From Oscillatoria sp. FACHB-1407 (GTDB taxonomy: Bacteria > Cyanobacteriota > Cyanobacteriia > Elainellales > Elainellaceae): a stretch of 64,000 bases of DNA. Under the pieces are notes generated by a model that saw only the letters and a program-made list of their open reading frames with translations, was not told where the DNA came from and ran no database searches. The stretch covers positions 372,001 to 436,000 of the forward strand of contig NZ_JACJSA010000002.1 of NCBI RefSeq assembly GCF_014697545.1, given 5' to 3'. Made by a program: the position numbers and the translations under genes. This document shows positions 36,381 through 44,897 of the stretch, piece by piece; positions within the stretch are counted from its first letter, which is position 1, and every line of letters starts with the position of its first letter.

Positions 36381-37067
36381 TTACCACTGCCAGGTAGGGT
36401 TAAAGTTTTCGCGGATGAAGGTAGTTAACATGACCTGGGGTGATAGAGCAGGTGGTTTGGATAGATCTAACGTATCGAGTCTCCAGAGAGCGAGGGCTTT
36501 GTCGGGATGTGCTCCGGTGTCGTCGCTGGGGTCGCTCAGAATCATAAGGGGTTCGCCAAAGTTGAAGGGAGGGAGGAGCAGGTTGAGCGATCGCCAGGAA
36601 CCCGTCGCAACGTCTCGATTTTTGGTAGTTCTGGGATACGTTGTCACCAATAGATATTTGGAACCGCTGCGTTGGAATTGTTGCAATGCCCGATAACCTG
36701 TTCTCAGCGAGAGATGCACGAGGCAATCTCGGCAGATGATCAAATCGGCAGTCGGCAGAGCATCATTGGCGATATCAGCCGCCATGAATCGAATGGCTGC
36801 ACTGCCATAGGTGCGTTGATTCTGTTCAATCACCTCTGGCACAACATCAACCCCGGTGTAATCGATTCCATCTAAGGGGATGTGGCGCATCCAGTTGAAG
36901 TCACCACAGGGGGCATCCAGGATGGATTTGACCTCTAATTTCTTGAGTACATTCGGCAATGTTGCGCGAATCGAAGCTGTACACGCCAGTTCAGAACCTC
37001 GACCTGAGCAGGACTCTGCACTCTGCCACAAACGGTTTTGGGTGATGTGTGTAAAGATTCGTTTCAT
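36381..37067 (-). CDS. SAM-dependent methyltransferase
   Basis: The 228-residue protein has a class I SAM-binding motif SILDAPCGDFNWM (about 48-60), an acidic residue after strand 2 (YTGVDVVPEVI), AADIAND and a motif IV-like ADLIICRDCLVHLS. The DAPCGDFNWM pattern is shared with small bacterial methyltransferases of unknown substrate. It is cytoplasmic. It stands alone, divergent from a small membrane protein gene. The ATG at 37067 starts 48 residues before the SAM motif, a normal distance. Confidence 0.8.
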   Translation of the reverse strand: MKRIFTHITQNRLWQSAESCSGRGSELACTASIRATLPNVLKKLEVKSILDAPCGDFNWMRHIPLDGIDYTGVDVVPEVIEQNQRTYGSAAIRFMAADIANDALPTADLIICRDCLVHLSLRTGYRALQQFQRSGSKYLLVTTYPRTTKNRDVATGSWRSLNLLLPPFNFGEPLMILSDPSDDTGAHPDKALALWRLDTLDLSKPPALSPQVMLTTFIRENFNPTWQW

Positions 37068-37127
37068 GATGTTTAGGGAAATCGCAAGTTTTGGAGATAG
37101 TTTTTTAGAAGTGTGTATCCTAAGCGA

Positions 37128-37523
37128 ATGCTTGAATTAACTTCATTGTTTGAATTTTCGCGAACCCATTGCGTCGCCATCTGTGCCTTTTTGGTGCCTG
37201 CCAATCTGCTTGCAACAGCACAAACGCTATTTTTTGTGGGCTTTGACCGCCCCATGCTCCAGGTTCGGCTGATGACGATGATCGCCAGTTTTTATGCCCT
37301 TGTTATGGTACTGCATGTTGGCACCTGGTTAATGATCGGAGTGGTGATGGTGCCAACCTTTGTGTTGTTGTGGTTGGGGACAACCTGTCTGGCGATCAAT
37401 GGATGGGCGATTGCACACCCCAACAGTTTGACAACGCTGCTCCGACGGATTGCGGTACTGGTTAATCAGATGGTTGTTCCAAATCTACGGTTGATGGGCG
37501 ATCGCTATAGTTCCCATTCCTGA
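37128..37523 (+). CDS. Small membrane protein, unknown
   Basis: The 131-residue protein has three hydrophobic spans (about 12-35, 47-68 and 71-92) and a short polar C-terminus. A GTG at 37113 would add five residues. No family is recognised. Confidence 0.5.
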   Translation: MLELTSLFEFSRTHCVAICAFLVPANLLATAQTLFFVGFDRPMLQVRLMTMIASFYALVMVLHVGTWLMIGVVMVPTFVLLWLGTTCLAINGWAIAHPNSLTTLLRRIAVLVNQMVVPNLRLMGDRYSSHS

Positions 37524-37580
37524 GCGACTACCGGACTTGAAACCGAGCGTTACGCTAACAGCCCGCTGGAACTAAAACCA

Positions 37581-37720
37581 CGTGAAGTCGGGCTCAGGAT
37601 TTTGGCGGTTGAAACCGCAACTATTACGAACAGAACCGATCTGCGTCAGTTTGTCTAACCCTTGATTTTCGGTCATCTGCGAAGGCAGACTTGGTTCTGG
37701 TAGCCGCGAATTCACTCGCC
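37581..37720 (-). repeat. Dispersed repeat, family 1 (GAATTCGCGGCTA...AACCGCC)
   Basis: On the minus strand it reads GGCGAGTGAATTCGCGGCTA, then an AAGTC..GACT stem, AAAATCAAGG, ATCGGTTCTGTTC, TGCGGTTTCAACCGCC and AAATCCTGA. It aligns along its whole length with the copy at 48391-48527 and partly with 55665-55772. Confidence 0.75.
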
Positions 37721-37773
37721 GGGGCTTGACCGAACTGATACCAATTTAAATTGGCTTCGCTGCACATGATTCC

Positions 37774-37801
37774 GTAAGGGCGTTTCGCGAAACGCCCCTA
37801 C
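37774..37801. repeat. GGGCGTTTCGCGAAACGCCC palindrome
   Basis: A 28-bp inverted repeat with one mismatch, centred on TTCGCGAA. It is of the type dispersed in cyanobacterial intergenic regions. Confidence 0.7.
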
Positions 37802-38105
37802 CCAATGATCTGCCACAATCAACCATTAAATCGGTATGACACTAAAATTCATAAATTTCCTGCAACGACGATCGCCCCGATACTCTAGCCAAAATAAAGT
37901 TTATTAACGATCGACAAACTTTAATCGGTAAAAATTAGGGTTCATTACATCTTCGTTAAGAGTGCATTTGCATTACCCACAAAACTCGGTAAACCGATCA
38001 AAATGAGACAAACTATCGTCTATGCTCTGTTGCCTCGCTGTCGCTGCTAATGACAGTTGTGATAGGGCTGCGATCGCTTAACCCGATCTCCTGGGGTATT
38101 GAGCC

Positions 38106-39026
38106 ATGCTGAGCCATGCATTGAGTTATCCGCTTCAAGACCGTGATGGACGAATTACACCTCATGACCAGGTTCAAATTGCCCTGGCGATCGCCGAAGA
38201 GCATGTGTTGAAATCGCTGTTGGTGAATTGCAGCCCACCCATCGTTAAATATCACCAGATTGGAGCCATTTCCTCTACCATCGGGGTGCCTCTAACCGCT
38301 AGGAAAACGATCGATGGCATTATTCAGTTTGAATCGGTGCAATGTGTCTTAAGTGATGCTCCGGTGGAGGTTGATCCCCAGCGATCGGACAACAACCTCA
38401 ATTATTTGTCGCGATCGCGACAGTCCAGTCTGACCCACTGTGAATCGGAACTGCAAACGCTGGGACAGACAATTCCCATGGCACAGGCGATCGCCCTATT
38501 GGCTCATTCGGGGTTCTCGGCTCGTCAGGTTGAGGACATTTTGAATTTGCCCTATGAGGCGTGGCACAAAACCTGGTGGTGTACGTTGGATGCCGCAGGT
38601 AACTTTACGGTTCCATTTCTGCGCTTTATCCGCACATTACGCTATCCCGACGGCACATACACCATCCAGTACAAAGACTACTACTCCCAGGAAAAGCCTT
38701 CCTGCTTTAGCAGCCAACCTCAGAAAGTGCTGATTGAGATCAAACCACAGCTCGAAAGTTTTAGTAAAACGCTGGAGAAAATCAATTACTCCAGAGAGCA
38801 CTGCAATACCGAGAAGGCAATCTTGATTTGCAACTCGTTGACTGACCTCGAAGCGCAAGGATTTATGAGTCAGGGGATCAGCCTCTACAGTGCTACTGAG
38901 CTGATTTTGCCGATTCAGGCAAATTGCGCTGTGTGTGGCAGCCAAACCTGCCCAATGCATGGCATTGCAGATTCTCCCATTGTGATGTGTCGCCAATTTT
39001 ATCGGGATGAGTTTTCTACCGAGTGA
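38106..39026 (+). CDS. Unrecognised protein with a C-terminal Cys/His cluster
   Basis: I do not recognise this 306-residue protein. It has no signal peptide or membrane span. The N-terminal part (about 1-110) has strand-like segments, and the middle is helical. The region 195-250 is polar. The C-terminus ends with CAVCGSQTCPMHG (about 277-289), a likely zinc site. It looks like a cyanobacterial conserved unknown. There are no operon partners; the next gene is convergent. Confidence 0.6.
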   Translation: MLSHALSYPLQDRDGRITPHDQVQIALAIAEEHVLKSLLVNCSPPIVKYHQIGAISSTIGVPLTARKTIDGIIQFESVQCVLSDAPVEVDPQRSDNNLNYLSRSRQSSLTHCESELQTLGQTIPMAQAIALLAHSGFSARQVEDILNLPYEAWHKTWWCTLDAAGNFTVPFLRFIRTLRYPDGTYTIQYKDYYSQEKPSCFSSQPQKVLIEIKPQLESFSKTLEKINYSREHCNTEKAILICNSLTDLEAQGFMSQGISLYSATELILPIQANCAVCGSQTCPMHGIADSPIVMCRQFYRDEFSTE

Positions 39027-39059
39027 ACCCCCATCGGCTCATCCAACCCCCTGACTCAA

Positions 39060-39683
39060 TCAATCCGGGTCTTGTTTCCCGCGTCGGGGTGAGCGGCGAT
39101 GCGAAGCAGTCCGTTCCGTGGAGCGATCGCCCGGACTTGCCTGATCTTCATACCACCGCTGCCACTCTTTAGAGCTCCGGATCGCCAACCAGAGCAGCAA
39201 TAAGGCAATTAACCCTCCTTGACGGGGTGCATCCAGCGCAAACAGCACCAGCGAAACACAAACAAAATCTTGCAAAAAGATCACCCATAGGGGCATTCGT
39301 TGGAGGCGATAAGACCATCCCACTTGCACCAGTTGTAACACCAGTGCCAACAGACCCCCGACAATTGCCAAAACAAAAGTAAGCCACACCTCTAACTCGG
39401 TCGTAACTGCCACTGTAATTCCAGCGATCGCCCCAACAATCGGGCTAAACAGGAGTTGAATGATTTGTAAAAACCGTTGCCCTACTGGCTCTTTAGACAG
39501 CAAAAGCTCAATCAACGACCAACTTACCAGGACCCCTAACACGAGTTGAGGTGAGAATTGGGACAAGATCGGAACATTCGCCCAAAAGTTATCGCTGTAG
39601 AGCAACCCAATTAAAAGCAGAGGTAGGGCGATTCTCACTCCTGCTGCTGCTGACAGAGATAGGGCAGCGAGGACTTCAATCAT
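39060..39683 (-). CDS. DUF4126 membrane protein
   Basis: The 207-residue protein from the ATG at 39683 has about five hydrophobic spans. The start MIEVLAALSLSAAAGVRIALPLLL is the DUF4126 signature. It ends in an Arg/Asp-rich cytoplasmic tail (SPRRGKQDPD). The family is widespread in bacteria and its function is unknown. An upstream in-frame start (39722) adds 13 polar residues and is less likely. Confidence 0.75.
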   Translation of the reverse strand: MIEVLAALSLSAAAGVRIALPLLLIGLLYSDNFWANVPILSQFSPQLVLGVLVSWSLIELLLSKEPVGQRFLQIIQLLFSPIVGAIAGITVAVTTELEVWLTFVLAIVGGLLALVLQLVQVGWSYRLQRMPLWVIFLQDFVCVSLVLFALDAPRQGGLIALLLLWLAIRSSKEWQRWYEDQASPGDRSTERTASHRRSPRRGKQDPD

Positions 39684-39738
39684 ATCGATGGTTTCACCCT
39701 GGATGTAGCTCGAACTCTCCACGCACAGTGCATGGCAA

Positions 39739-39812
39739 CGCCCCAGGCAGGACTCGAACCTGCGACCATCTGCTTAGAAGGCAGATGCTCTATCCAGCTG
39801 AGCTACTGGAGC
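39739..39812 (-). tRNA. tRNA-Arg (anticodon UCU)
   Basis: The 74-nt cloverleaf reads on the minus strand: acceptor GCTCCAG pairing with CTGGGGC (one U-G), D arm GCTC...GAGC, anticodon stem TCTGC/GCAGA with loop CTTCTAA (anticodon TCT), and T arm GCAGG-TTCGAGT-CCTGC. The discriminator base is G and CCA is not encoded. It reads AGA/AGG codons. Confidence 0.97.
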
Positions 39813-40132
39813 CTATCAAATCACAAGAGCAACCTGGGATATTCAGGTTAACTCCTTCAAGAATTTATGGGAAGAATAAAAAGCAGTATGCTTTTACGCC
39901 CATCTTGAACCAATATATAGTATCAGGATAACTACAACATTGTGTTATGCTGACCCACTTCCAAACAAAAGGTTTTTCTTGTATTGTCAGACATCCTTCA
40001 AGTTGTTATTCATAGATGTACACTGAGAAGCAGTCCATTTCAGCATTTACTGCAACAATTGCGTTTTAGGGGAATGTGCAATCCCCGGTTTAGCTCAACC
40101 CCCTGCCCTGATAGGAGTTAATTGGCAGCGTC
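39813..40132. other. Intergenic stretch
   Basis: It is AT-rich with no gene, repeat or convincing structure. It should contain the promoters of tRNA-Arg (minus) and of the 40133 gene (plus). Confidence 0.4.
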
Positions 40133-40810
40133 ATGTTTATCTTAAAGAGACAGGATGTTGAAATTACAAGTGTGCAGCATCCCAAGAAGGATCAACAGAT
40201 TCCCATTCTCCATTACCAGGGGCAGACGTTTCGTCTGATTAGCGTATTTGGTGCTGCTCAAGAAGAGGATGCGAAGGCGTTTTGGCGCGATTTGACTGAC
40301 AATCGCGGTAAGGCTTGCGTCTTGCTCGAAGAACCAGACCGCTATAGTGTCTGGGGCAAAGTGCGACTCGACCAACTAGCGGGTGATAGTGCTGATCCCC
40401 AAGCGACCAGCGATGCGACAACCCCATCCTTTATTCAGGCGAGCCTGCTGCTGTTACAGGCAGTCTACATCGACATTGAAGACTTGTTAGGGGCACGGCA
40501 GGCCGGATCATTTCAAAAAGAAATTGAGGGAGTGTTTCAGAAAGGGCAATTCCCTCAAGCGGGAACTCCCGATGCCGTCCATCAACTGTTAACCGTTGAT
40601 CCCCTGGCATCACTGCAAGTGCCTCCCTGGGAGGAGCATCACCTCAACATGCTGTTGCAGGAGTTGTATCGCATCGGCAAACAACACTTTGGCAATGCCA
40701 GCTTTACTGGACGGGTGATGGATGTATTGCAAGATATGCCCAGTGGCGATCGCAATCAGTTTGTGGCGTGGTTAAAGCAGTCTCCCACGGGTAAAGTCTG
40801 GCAAGCTTAA
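40133..40810 (+). CDS. Cyanobacterial conserved protein (Npun_F0813-like)
   Basis: The 225-residue protein begins MFILKRQDVEI and has strand-rich N-terminal segments (IPILHYQGQTFRLISVF, KACVLLEEPDRYSVWGKVRLDQL). An all-helical C-terminal half follows. There is no signal peptide. I associate it from memory with the cyanobacterial Npun_F0813 family, function unknown. No catalytic motif is obvious. Confidence 0.6.
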   Translation: MFILKRQDVEITSVQHPKKDQQIPILHYQGQTFRLISVFGAAQEEDAKAFWRDLTDNRGKACVLLEEPDRYSVWGKVRLDQLAGDSADPQATSDATTPSFIQASLLLLQAVYIDIEDLLGARQAGSFQKEIEGVFQKGQFPQAGTPDAVHQLLTVDPLASLQVPPWEEHHLNMLLQELYRIGKQHFGNASFTGRVMDVLQDMPSGDRNQFVAWLKQSPTGKVWQA

Positions 40811-40878
40811 GCTAGATAATTGCAAAAAAGTTGATCATAAACGCTCAATTTGTCTTAATATGCAATGCTTAATATGCA

Positions 40879-42027
40879 TTGTTGAAGAACAGACGTAATA
40901 TTGAGGACTGTAGACAATTTCAGGCTTTGACCCATTGGTTTTTGCCTCGTCAGAATTTTGACCTCAATTACGCCTTGAGGAGCAGCCCGTTGAGCAAAAA
41001 AACCTCTTCCCTAGAGTCTTTCCTATCTGTACAAACCCTCGTCCTTGTCGCTAGTGCCTGGGCGATCTTTGCGTTGTTATTTTTCCTTCTATTCAGTGTT
41101 CCGTTGCCAGGGCAAGAGCGTCCCGAATGGTATGGCATCACGACCTACATTCTTGAGAATTTAGCTTTTTTGGGAGCCTCAATTCTCTGTTTCCGCAATT
41201 GGCGCAGCCCTCAAATTGTCAGTGGACGCACTGTCTGGTTGCTGATTGGACTGGGTATGCTGTCCTATTTTGTAGGAAATCTGGTTTTAGGCTATTGGGA
41301 ACTGGGTTTGGGTAAAGAGCCAGATGTGACCCCTGGTGACTTTTTCTTCCTATTGACCTATGTGTTGTTAGGTTGGGGAATGTTGCTGGCTGTCCTATCC
41401 AGACAATTGACTCTGACTCCGCCTCAATGGGTAATTGTGTTTGGCATTCTGATCGGTAGTGTTGCCCTTGCCTACTTCCTTGTGTTGAAACCCTCCCAGG
41501 CAAGCTTAGCCGAGTCGGTCACCCTACCATCGCTGGAGCAGCCCGCCTTTGCTCAAGCCCCTCCAGCAGATCCTCCGGCTTCTCCTCAAGTCGCTCCAGC
41601 GGCTCCCCCGGTGGCTCCCGAAGCCCCTGTTGAGGCGGCTCCCGCTGAGGTGGCTCCCGCTGAAGAACCCAGTACTGCTCCAGGATGGGCGATCGCCATT
41701 GAAGAGTTTTTAGCTCCCTTTGCCTCGGTTGTGTTGCTGTTTTATCTTGTCGGCGATATCTCACTGGTAGTGATGGCGACGACTCTGCTCCTGGCGTTTT
41801 GGGGCGGGCGATTTTCGCTCTCCTGGCGGTTTATTGCGGCAGCCGCCCTGTGTTTCTACATCGCTGATTTGTGGTTCTTCTACGCGGTCTATAACATTGA
41901 GGACTACCAAACTGGAGCACTGCCAGAGGTATTTTTCATCTTTAGTGCCTGCCTCTTTGCGATTGGGGCAGCCCTAGAATATGACCTCTCGACTCGTTCT
42001 CGCCGAACCAGTCGTCGAAGAGGCTGA
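40879..42027 (+). CDS. Polytopic membrane protein with a Pro/Ala-rich loop
   Basis: The 382-residue frame has about eight hydrophobic spans: five before position 200 and three or four after 265. An unusual loop of about 60 residues (about 210-270) is made almost only of Pro, Ala, Glu and Val. The DNA of the loop is a degenerate GCTCCCGCTGAGGTG-type repeat. The first ~37 residues look non-native, and the TTG at 40990 (MSKKTSS) may be the true start. Spans with acidic and aromatic residues resemble membrane sensor modules, but no output domain follows. Function unknown. Confidence 0.6.
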   Translation: MLKNRRNIEDCRQFQALTHWFLPRQNFDLNYALRSSPLSKKTSSLESFLSVQTLVLVASAWAIFALLFFLLFSVPLPGQERPEWYGITTYILENLAFLGASILCFRNWRSPQIVSGRTVWLLIGLGMLSYFVGNLVLGYWELGLGKEPDVTPGDFFFLLTYVLLGWGMLLAVLSRQLTLTPPQWVIVFGILIGSVALAYFLVLKPSQASLAESVTLPSLEQPAFAQAPPADPPASPQVAPAAPPVAPEAPVEAAPAEVAPAEEPSTAPGWAIAIEEFLAPFASVVLLFYLVGDISLVVMATTLLLAFWGGRFSLSWRFIAAAALCFYIADLWFFYAVYNIEDYQTGALPEVFFIFSACLFAIGAALEYDLSTRSRRTSRRRG

Positions 42028-42171
42028 CAATGAACTCTATTAAGCGTTAGATTGATTGCGGCTATCTAACCTGCCAGAATAGATCTCTGGTGAAGCAGAT
42101 GATGCTGACTCATCTTCCTGGGTGGTGCATTAATTTGCAGCGGCAATTATTGATTGTTTCTAGTTCGCGGT

Positions 42172-43134
42172 ATGGCTCCTAAACGACTGTCTGATTCCGA
42201 TAAACAAGAGATCCTCACGCTCTATCGCGAAACCCAGGAGACGACTTCTACCCTGGCAAGTCGGTATGGGGTGAGTAATACGACCATTAGCCGAATTCTC
42301 AAGCAAACACTGTCGGATGACGAATACGAAGCCCTCATCCAGCAAAAGCGGATTGCTGGTAAGAGTGGAGGTGAGTCCTCGGATGCATCGGAGGACACGT
42401 TGCCGCTGGAGGTGATTACCCCCGTTGCGGAAAAGATTGCTGTCCCAGGCATTGAGCCAGAGATCTCACCTGTGGAACTGCCCTCGACGCAAAACGCACC
42501 CTATCGGCGTCAGCGCAAACGCTCAACGGTTGCGACGACCCTATCGGATGAGCCTGTCACCGAAGCGCAGTTACCCTTAGACCTGATTGACCCTCCAGCC
42601 CCAGCCGAACCAGAAGCGGTTGAAGCTCCTTTTGTTCCAGAAGCCAGCCCCCTCCAGGAAATCTTAGAGGAAGAAATCATCGACCCCGAAGAGGACTTTG
42701 AGGACGACCTGGAGGATGACGACCTGGATGACGATGAGGATGAGGACGACCTGGATGACGATGAGGATGCGATCGCCGAAGGCTTAGATGAAGTTACGAC
42801 TCTGCACGTTCAGAGTGAGGGGTTGATTCAAGTGCTGCCGCTGTCAGAGGCATCGATCCCCAAGACGTTTTATCTCGTGGTCGATCGCGCCTCTGAGTTG
42901 ATCACCCGTCCGCTCAAAGATTTTGCGGAGTTGGGTCAGATCCCCGATGAGGAAACCCAAGCAAAGACGCTGCCAATTTTTGATAACCATCGGGTCGCGA
43001 AGCGGTTTTTGCGTCGAATGCAGCGGGTGGTGAAAGTGCCCGATGGCAAAATGCTGCAAAAAACGAGTTCCTACCTGCAAGCTAAAGGAATTACCCGCCT
43101 GTTAATTGACGGACGGATTTATTCGCTGAACTAA
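42172..43134 (+). CDS. HTH protein with a long acidic linker
   Basis: The 320-residue protein begins with a homeodomain-like helix-turn-helix (KRLSDSDKQEILTLYRET, STLASRYGVSNTTISRILK; about 3-45), as found in transposase or resolvase N-termini and in cyanobacterial regulators. A low-complexity middle follows, including about 40 residues of nearly pure Asp/Glu (about 175-215). The C-terminal domain of about 110 residues is conserved-looking (FYLVVDRASELITRPLKDFAELGQI, GITRLLIDGRIYSLN). A DNA-binding role is likely; the target is unknown. Its stop overlaps the convergent LapA gene by 4 bp. The start is ATG at 42172. Confidence 0.65.
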   Translation: MAPKRLSDSDKQEILTLYRETQETTSTLASRYGVSNTTISRILKQTLSDDEYEALIQQKRIAGKSGGESSDASEDTLPLEVITPVAEKIAVPGIEPEISPVELPSTQNAPYRRQRKRSTVATTLSDEPVTEAQLPLDLIDPPAPAEPEAVEAPFVPEASPLQEILEEEIIDPEEDFEDDLEDDDLDDDEDEDDLDDDEDAIAEGLDEVTTLHVQSEGLIQVLPLSEASIPKTFYLVVDRASELITRPLKDFAELGQIPDEETQAKTLPIFDNHRVAKRFLRRMQRVVKVPDGKMLQKTSSYLQAKGITRLLIDGRIYSLN

Positions 43135-43364
43135 TCCTCAAAGTCTTCCCGTGCAGCAGAACGGCTCGGCTTGAGGGAGGGCAATATCAAAGCCATGCCA
43201 ACTGTGCCGATCGCCGCTCCAAAGGCGACGACGATGCCGAGTGGCATCTGTACCGATTGAAAGGTGAGAAACCGCAGGGTAACAGGAGCCGCATTTTGCA
43301 CAGAGATCAGGGCGATCGCCATAATCCAAAAGGCGATGATGATCGAGACGATGAAGTTTGCCAT
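43131..43364 (-). CDS. LapA-domain (DUF1049) membrane protein
   Basis: The 77-residue protein has two membrane spans (about 4-24 and 41-62) separated by NAAPVTLRFLTFQSVQMPLG, the signature of the lipopolysaccharide-assembly-protein-A domain. In enterobacteria LapA/LapB control LPS synthesis. Cyanobacterial single-domain versions are uncharacterised. It is monocistronic and convergent with the HTH gene. Confidence 0.75.
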   Translation of the reverse strand: MANFIVSIIIAFWIMAIALISVQNAAPVTLRFLTFQSVQMPLGIVVAFGAAIGTVGMALILPSLKPSRSAAREDFED

Positions 43365-43701
43365 GGCAGTCGTGGTCAGAATGGCGTATGAAAGCCATCT
43401 TAACGGCTAGTTGCACGAGTAGGTGCCAACCCCTCATTTGAGGGTAAAAAAACGAACGTTGCGAATAGAGGGATGATTATTTTGACACAGACGTGAGCGA
43501 GACGCTCACACTCCTTTCAGGTAAATCGTTTAACCCAGTGCGAGCATCCTGCTCGCGACTCATTCATCCCCAAGATCAGCACCGCCAAAAAACAAACACC
43601 TATTTAGGAACTTCGACTCTCCATTTCTTGTCCTGGTGAGAGAATTGGCAGACAGCTTGCGATCACGCCAGTTTCTACTCACCTGCTAAACCCGGTTAAC
43701 T
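43365..43701. other. Intergenic stretch
   Basis: There is no gene. It holds a GTGAGCGAGACGCTCAC inverted repeat (43493-43509) and a second CGAGCATCCTGCTCG hairpin (43539-43553). The promoter of the poly-Asp gene should be near its right end. Confidence 0.45.
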
Positions 43702-44802
43702 ATGCAAAACGGATCTGCAAACCGCTCAGTTTGGAGAACACTTTGGACAAAACTTCCCCTGGCTCTAATCGCCACAACTCTTTTTTGGCAGGGGTCTAGT
43801 CTCTCAACTCAAGCCACTAATGCACCGATACAAGTTAGTCAGCGGCAAGAGCGACGACAGGAGTGGAACTCAACGCTGCAAGTGGCTCGTCTTGTTAATG
43901 CGCGTCAGCAAGTCACTGACCTGGTGGTTCAACTCGATATTCTCAACAAGCCCGAAACCACCTACGCCAATGCGGTTTATCAGGTATTTGTGCGAATTGA
44001 TGGACGTTGGCAGGAGATTTATACCAATCAAGGGGCACGATTGATTGTTGGGCAGGCAGGACGGGTCACCCTACAACCTGAAGTGATTTCCATCGGCGAT
44101 TTGCAGGAAAGCCTGGACGCTTTAGAACTCAACCTGGCAGACGCCGAATTACGAGTAGTCGCCCAGATTCGCTATGACGCGCGGGGAGGCAGACGCGATC
44201 AACGTATCGAGGTCGAACAAATTCAAGCCTATCGCCTGATCGCTCAGACTACCCAAGTTGAGATTGTGACAACTACAGTGACGGGTAGTGGAACTGTAAC
44301 AGGTTCAACCGGGGTTCCTTGTCCTCTAGACTGTGATAACGACGACGATGATGACGACGACGATGACGATGACGATGATGACGACGACGATGACGATGAC
44401 GATGATGACGACGGCGATGATGATGACGATGTAACCTATCGAGATGTCGTCACCCTCTCAAACGGTTATCGGGTCAGCTTTTTGGGAGTTTCCTACACAG
44501 GCAGGACTTCAACCTGGCGATATTACGTAGAAGAGTTGCCGATCGCCCAGGATTTGAGTAACTGGGTTCTGGAATTGCCGCGCTGTGCGAGTGTGGTCAA
44601 TGCCTCCCCCCGAGGAGAACTGGTCAACCCCGACCCCAATGCTCGGTTGAGTGGAATCAAGTGGCAACCGGGCGGTGGCTTTGTGCAGGGTGAGTTTTCC
44701 GTGACGTTGTCAGGGACATTGACCGTTGGGCGCATTAACGTCGCTGTCAAGGGACCCGATGTGGCGATTGGGGAGTTGGCTGGACCCACCTGCGGCGGTT
44801 GA
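43702..44802 (+). CDS. Exported protein with a poly-aspartate tract
   Basis: The 366-residue protein starts with a signal peptide (about 1-38, hydrophobic LPLALIATTLFW). The first domain (about 45-185) is beta-rich (LNKPETTYANAVYQVFVRIDGRWQEIY). A nearly uninterrupted run of about 33 Asp (about 214-247, one Gly) follows a CPLDC pair. The second domain (about 250-366) resembles extracytoplasmic C-terminal beta domains (YRVSFLGVSYTGRTSTWRYYVEE, GGFVQGEFSVTLSG). The tract is encoded by mixed GAC/GAT codons, not a simple triplet slip. Strong calcium binding is a reasonable guess. The family is not recognised. Confidence 0.7.
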   Translation: MQNGSANRSVWRTLWTKLPLALIATTLFWQGSSLSTQATNAPIQVSQRQERRQEWNSTLQVARLVNARQQVTDLVVQLDILNKPETTYANAVYQVFVRIDGRWQEIYTNQGARLIVGQAGRVTLQPEVISIGDLQESLDALELNLADAELRVVAQIRYDARGGRRDQRIEVEQIQAYRLIAQTTQVEIVTTTVTGSGTVTGSTGVPCPLDCDNDDDDDDDDDDDDDDDDDDDDDDDDGDDDDDVTYRDVVTLSNGYRVSFLGVSYTGRTSTWRYYVEELPIAQDLSNWVLELPRCASVVNASPRGELVNPDPNARLSGIKWQPGGGFVQGEFSVTLSGTLTVGRINVAVKGPDVAIGELAGPTCGG

Positions 44803-44818
44803 TGAGCTTCATCTATGA

Positions 44819-44897
44819 AGGAGGTAGAGGGTAGAGGGGAAACCACTGACTCCCCTACTCCCTACTCCCTACTCCCCATCCCCCACTCCCTATTCCC
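44819..44897. repeat. Heptamer array, ACTCCCT/ACTCCCC type
   Basis: About eight copies of CTACTCC/CCCACTC units just beyond the 3' end of the phosphohexomutase gene. Confidence 0.75.

Larger units (their letters stand above)
37524..38105. other. Intergenic region with dispersed repeats
   Basis: No gene. It contains a minus-strand copy of dispersed family 1 (37581-37720) and a palindrome (37774-37801). The remaining AT-rich ~250 bp probably holds the promoter of the 38106 gene. Confidence 0.55.

Noticed and set aside
42172-42306. Transposase remnant
   Set aside because: The N-terminal HTH resembles transposase HTH domains, but the rest is not a DDE or IS protein and no inverted repeats flank it.
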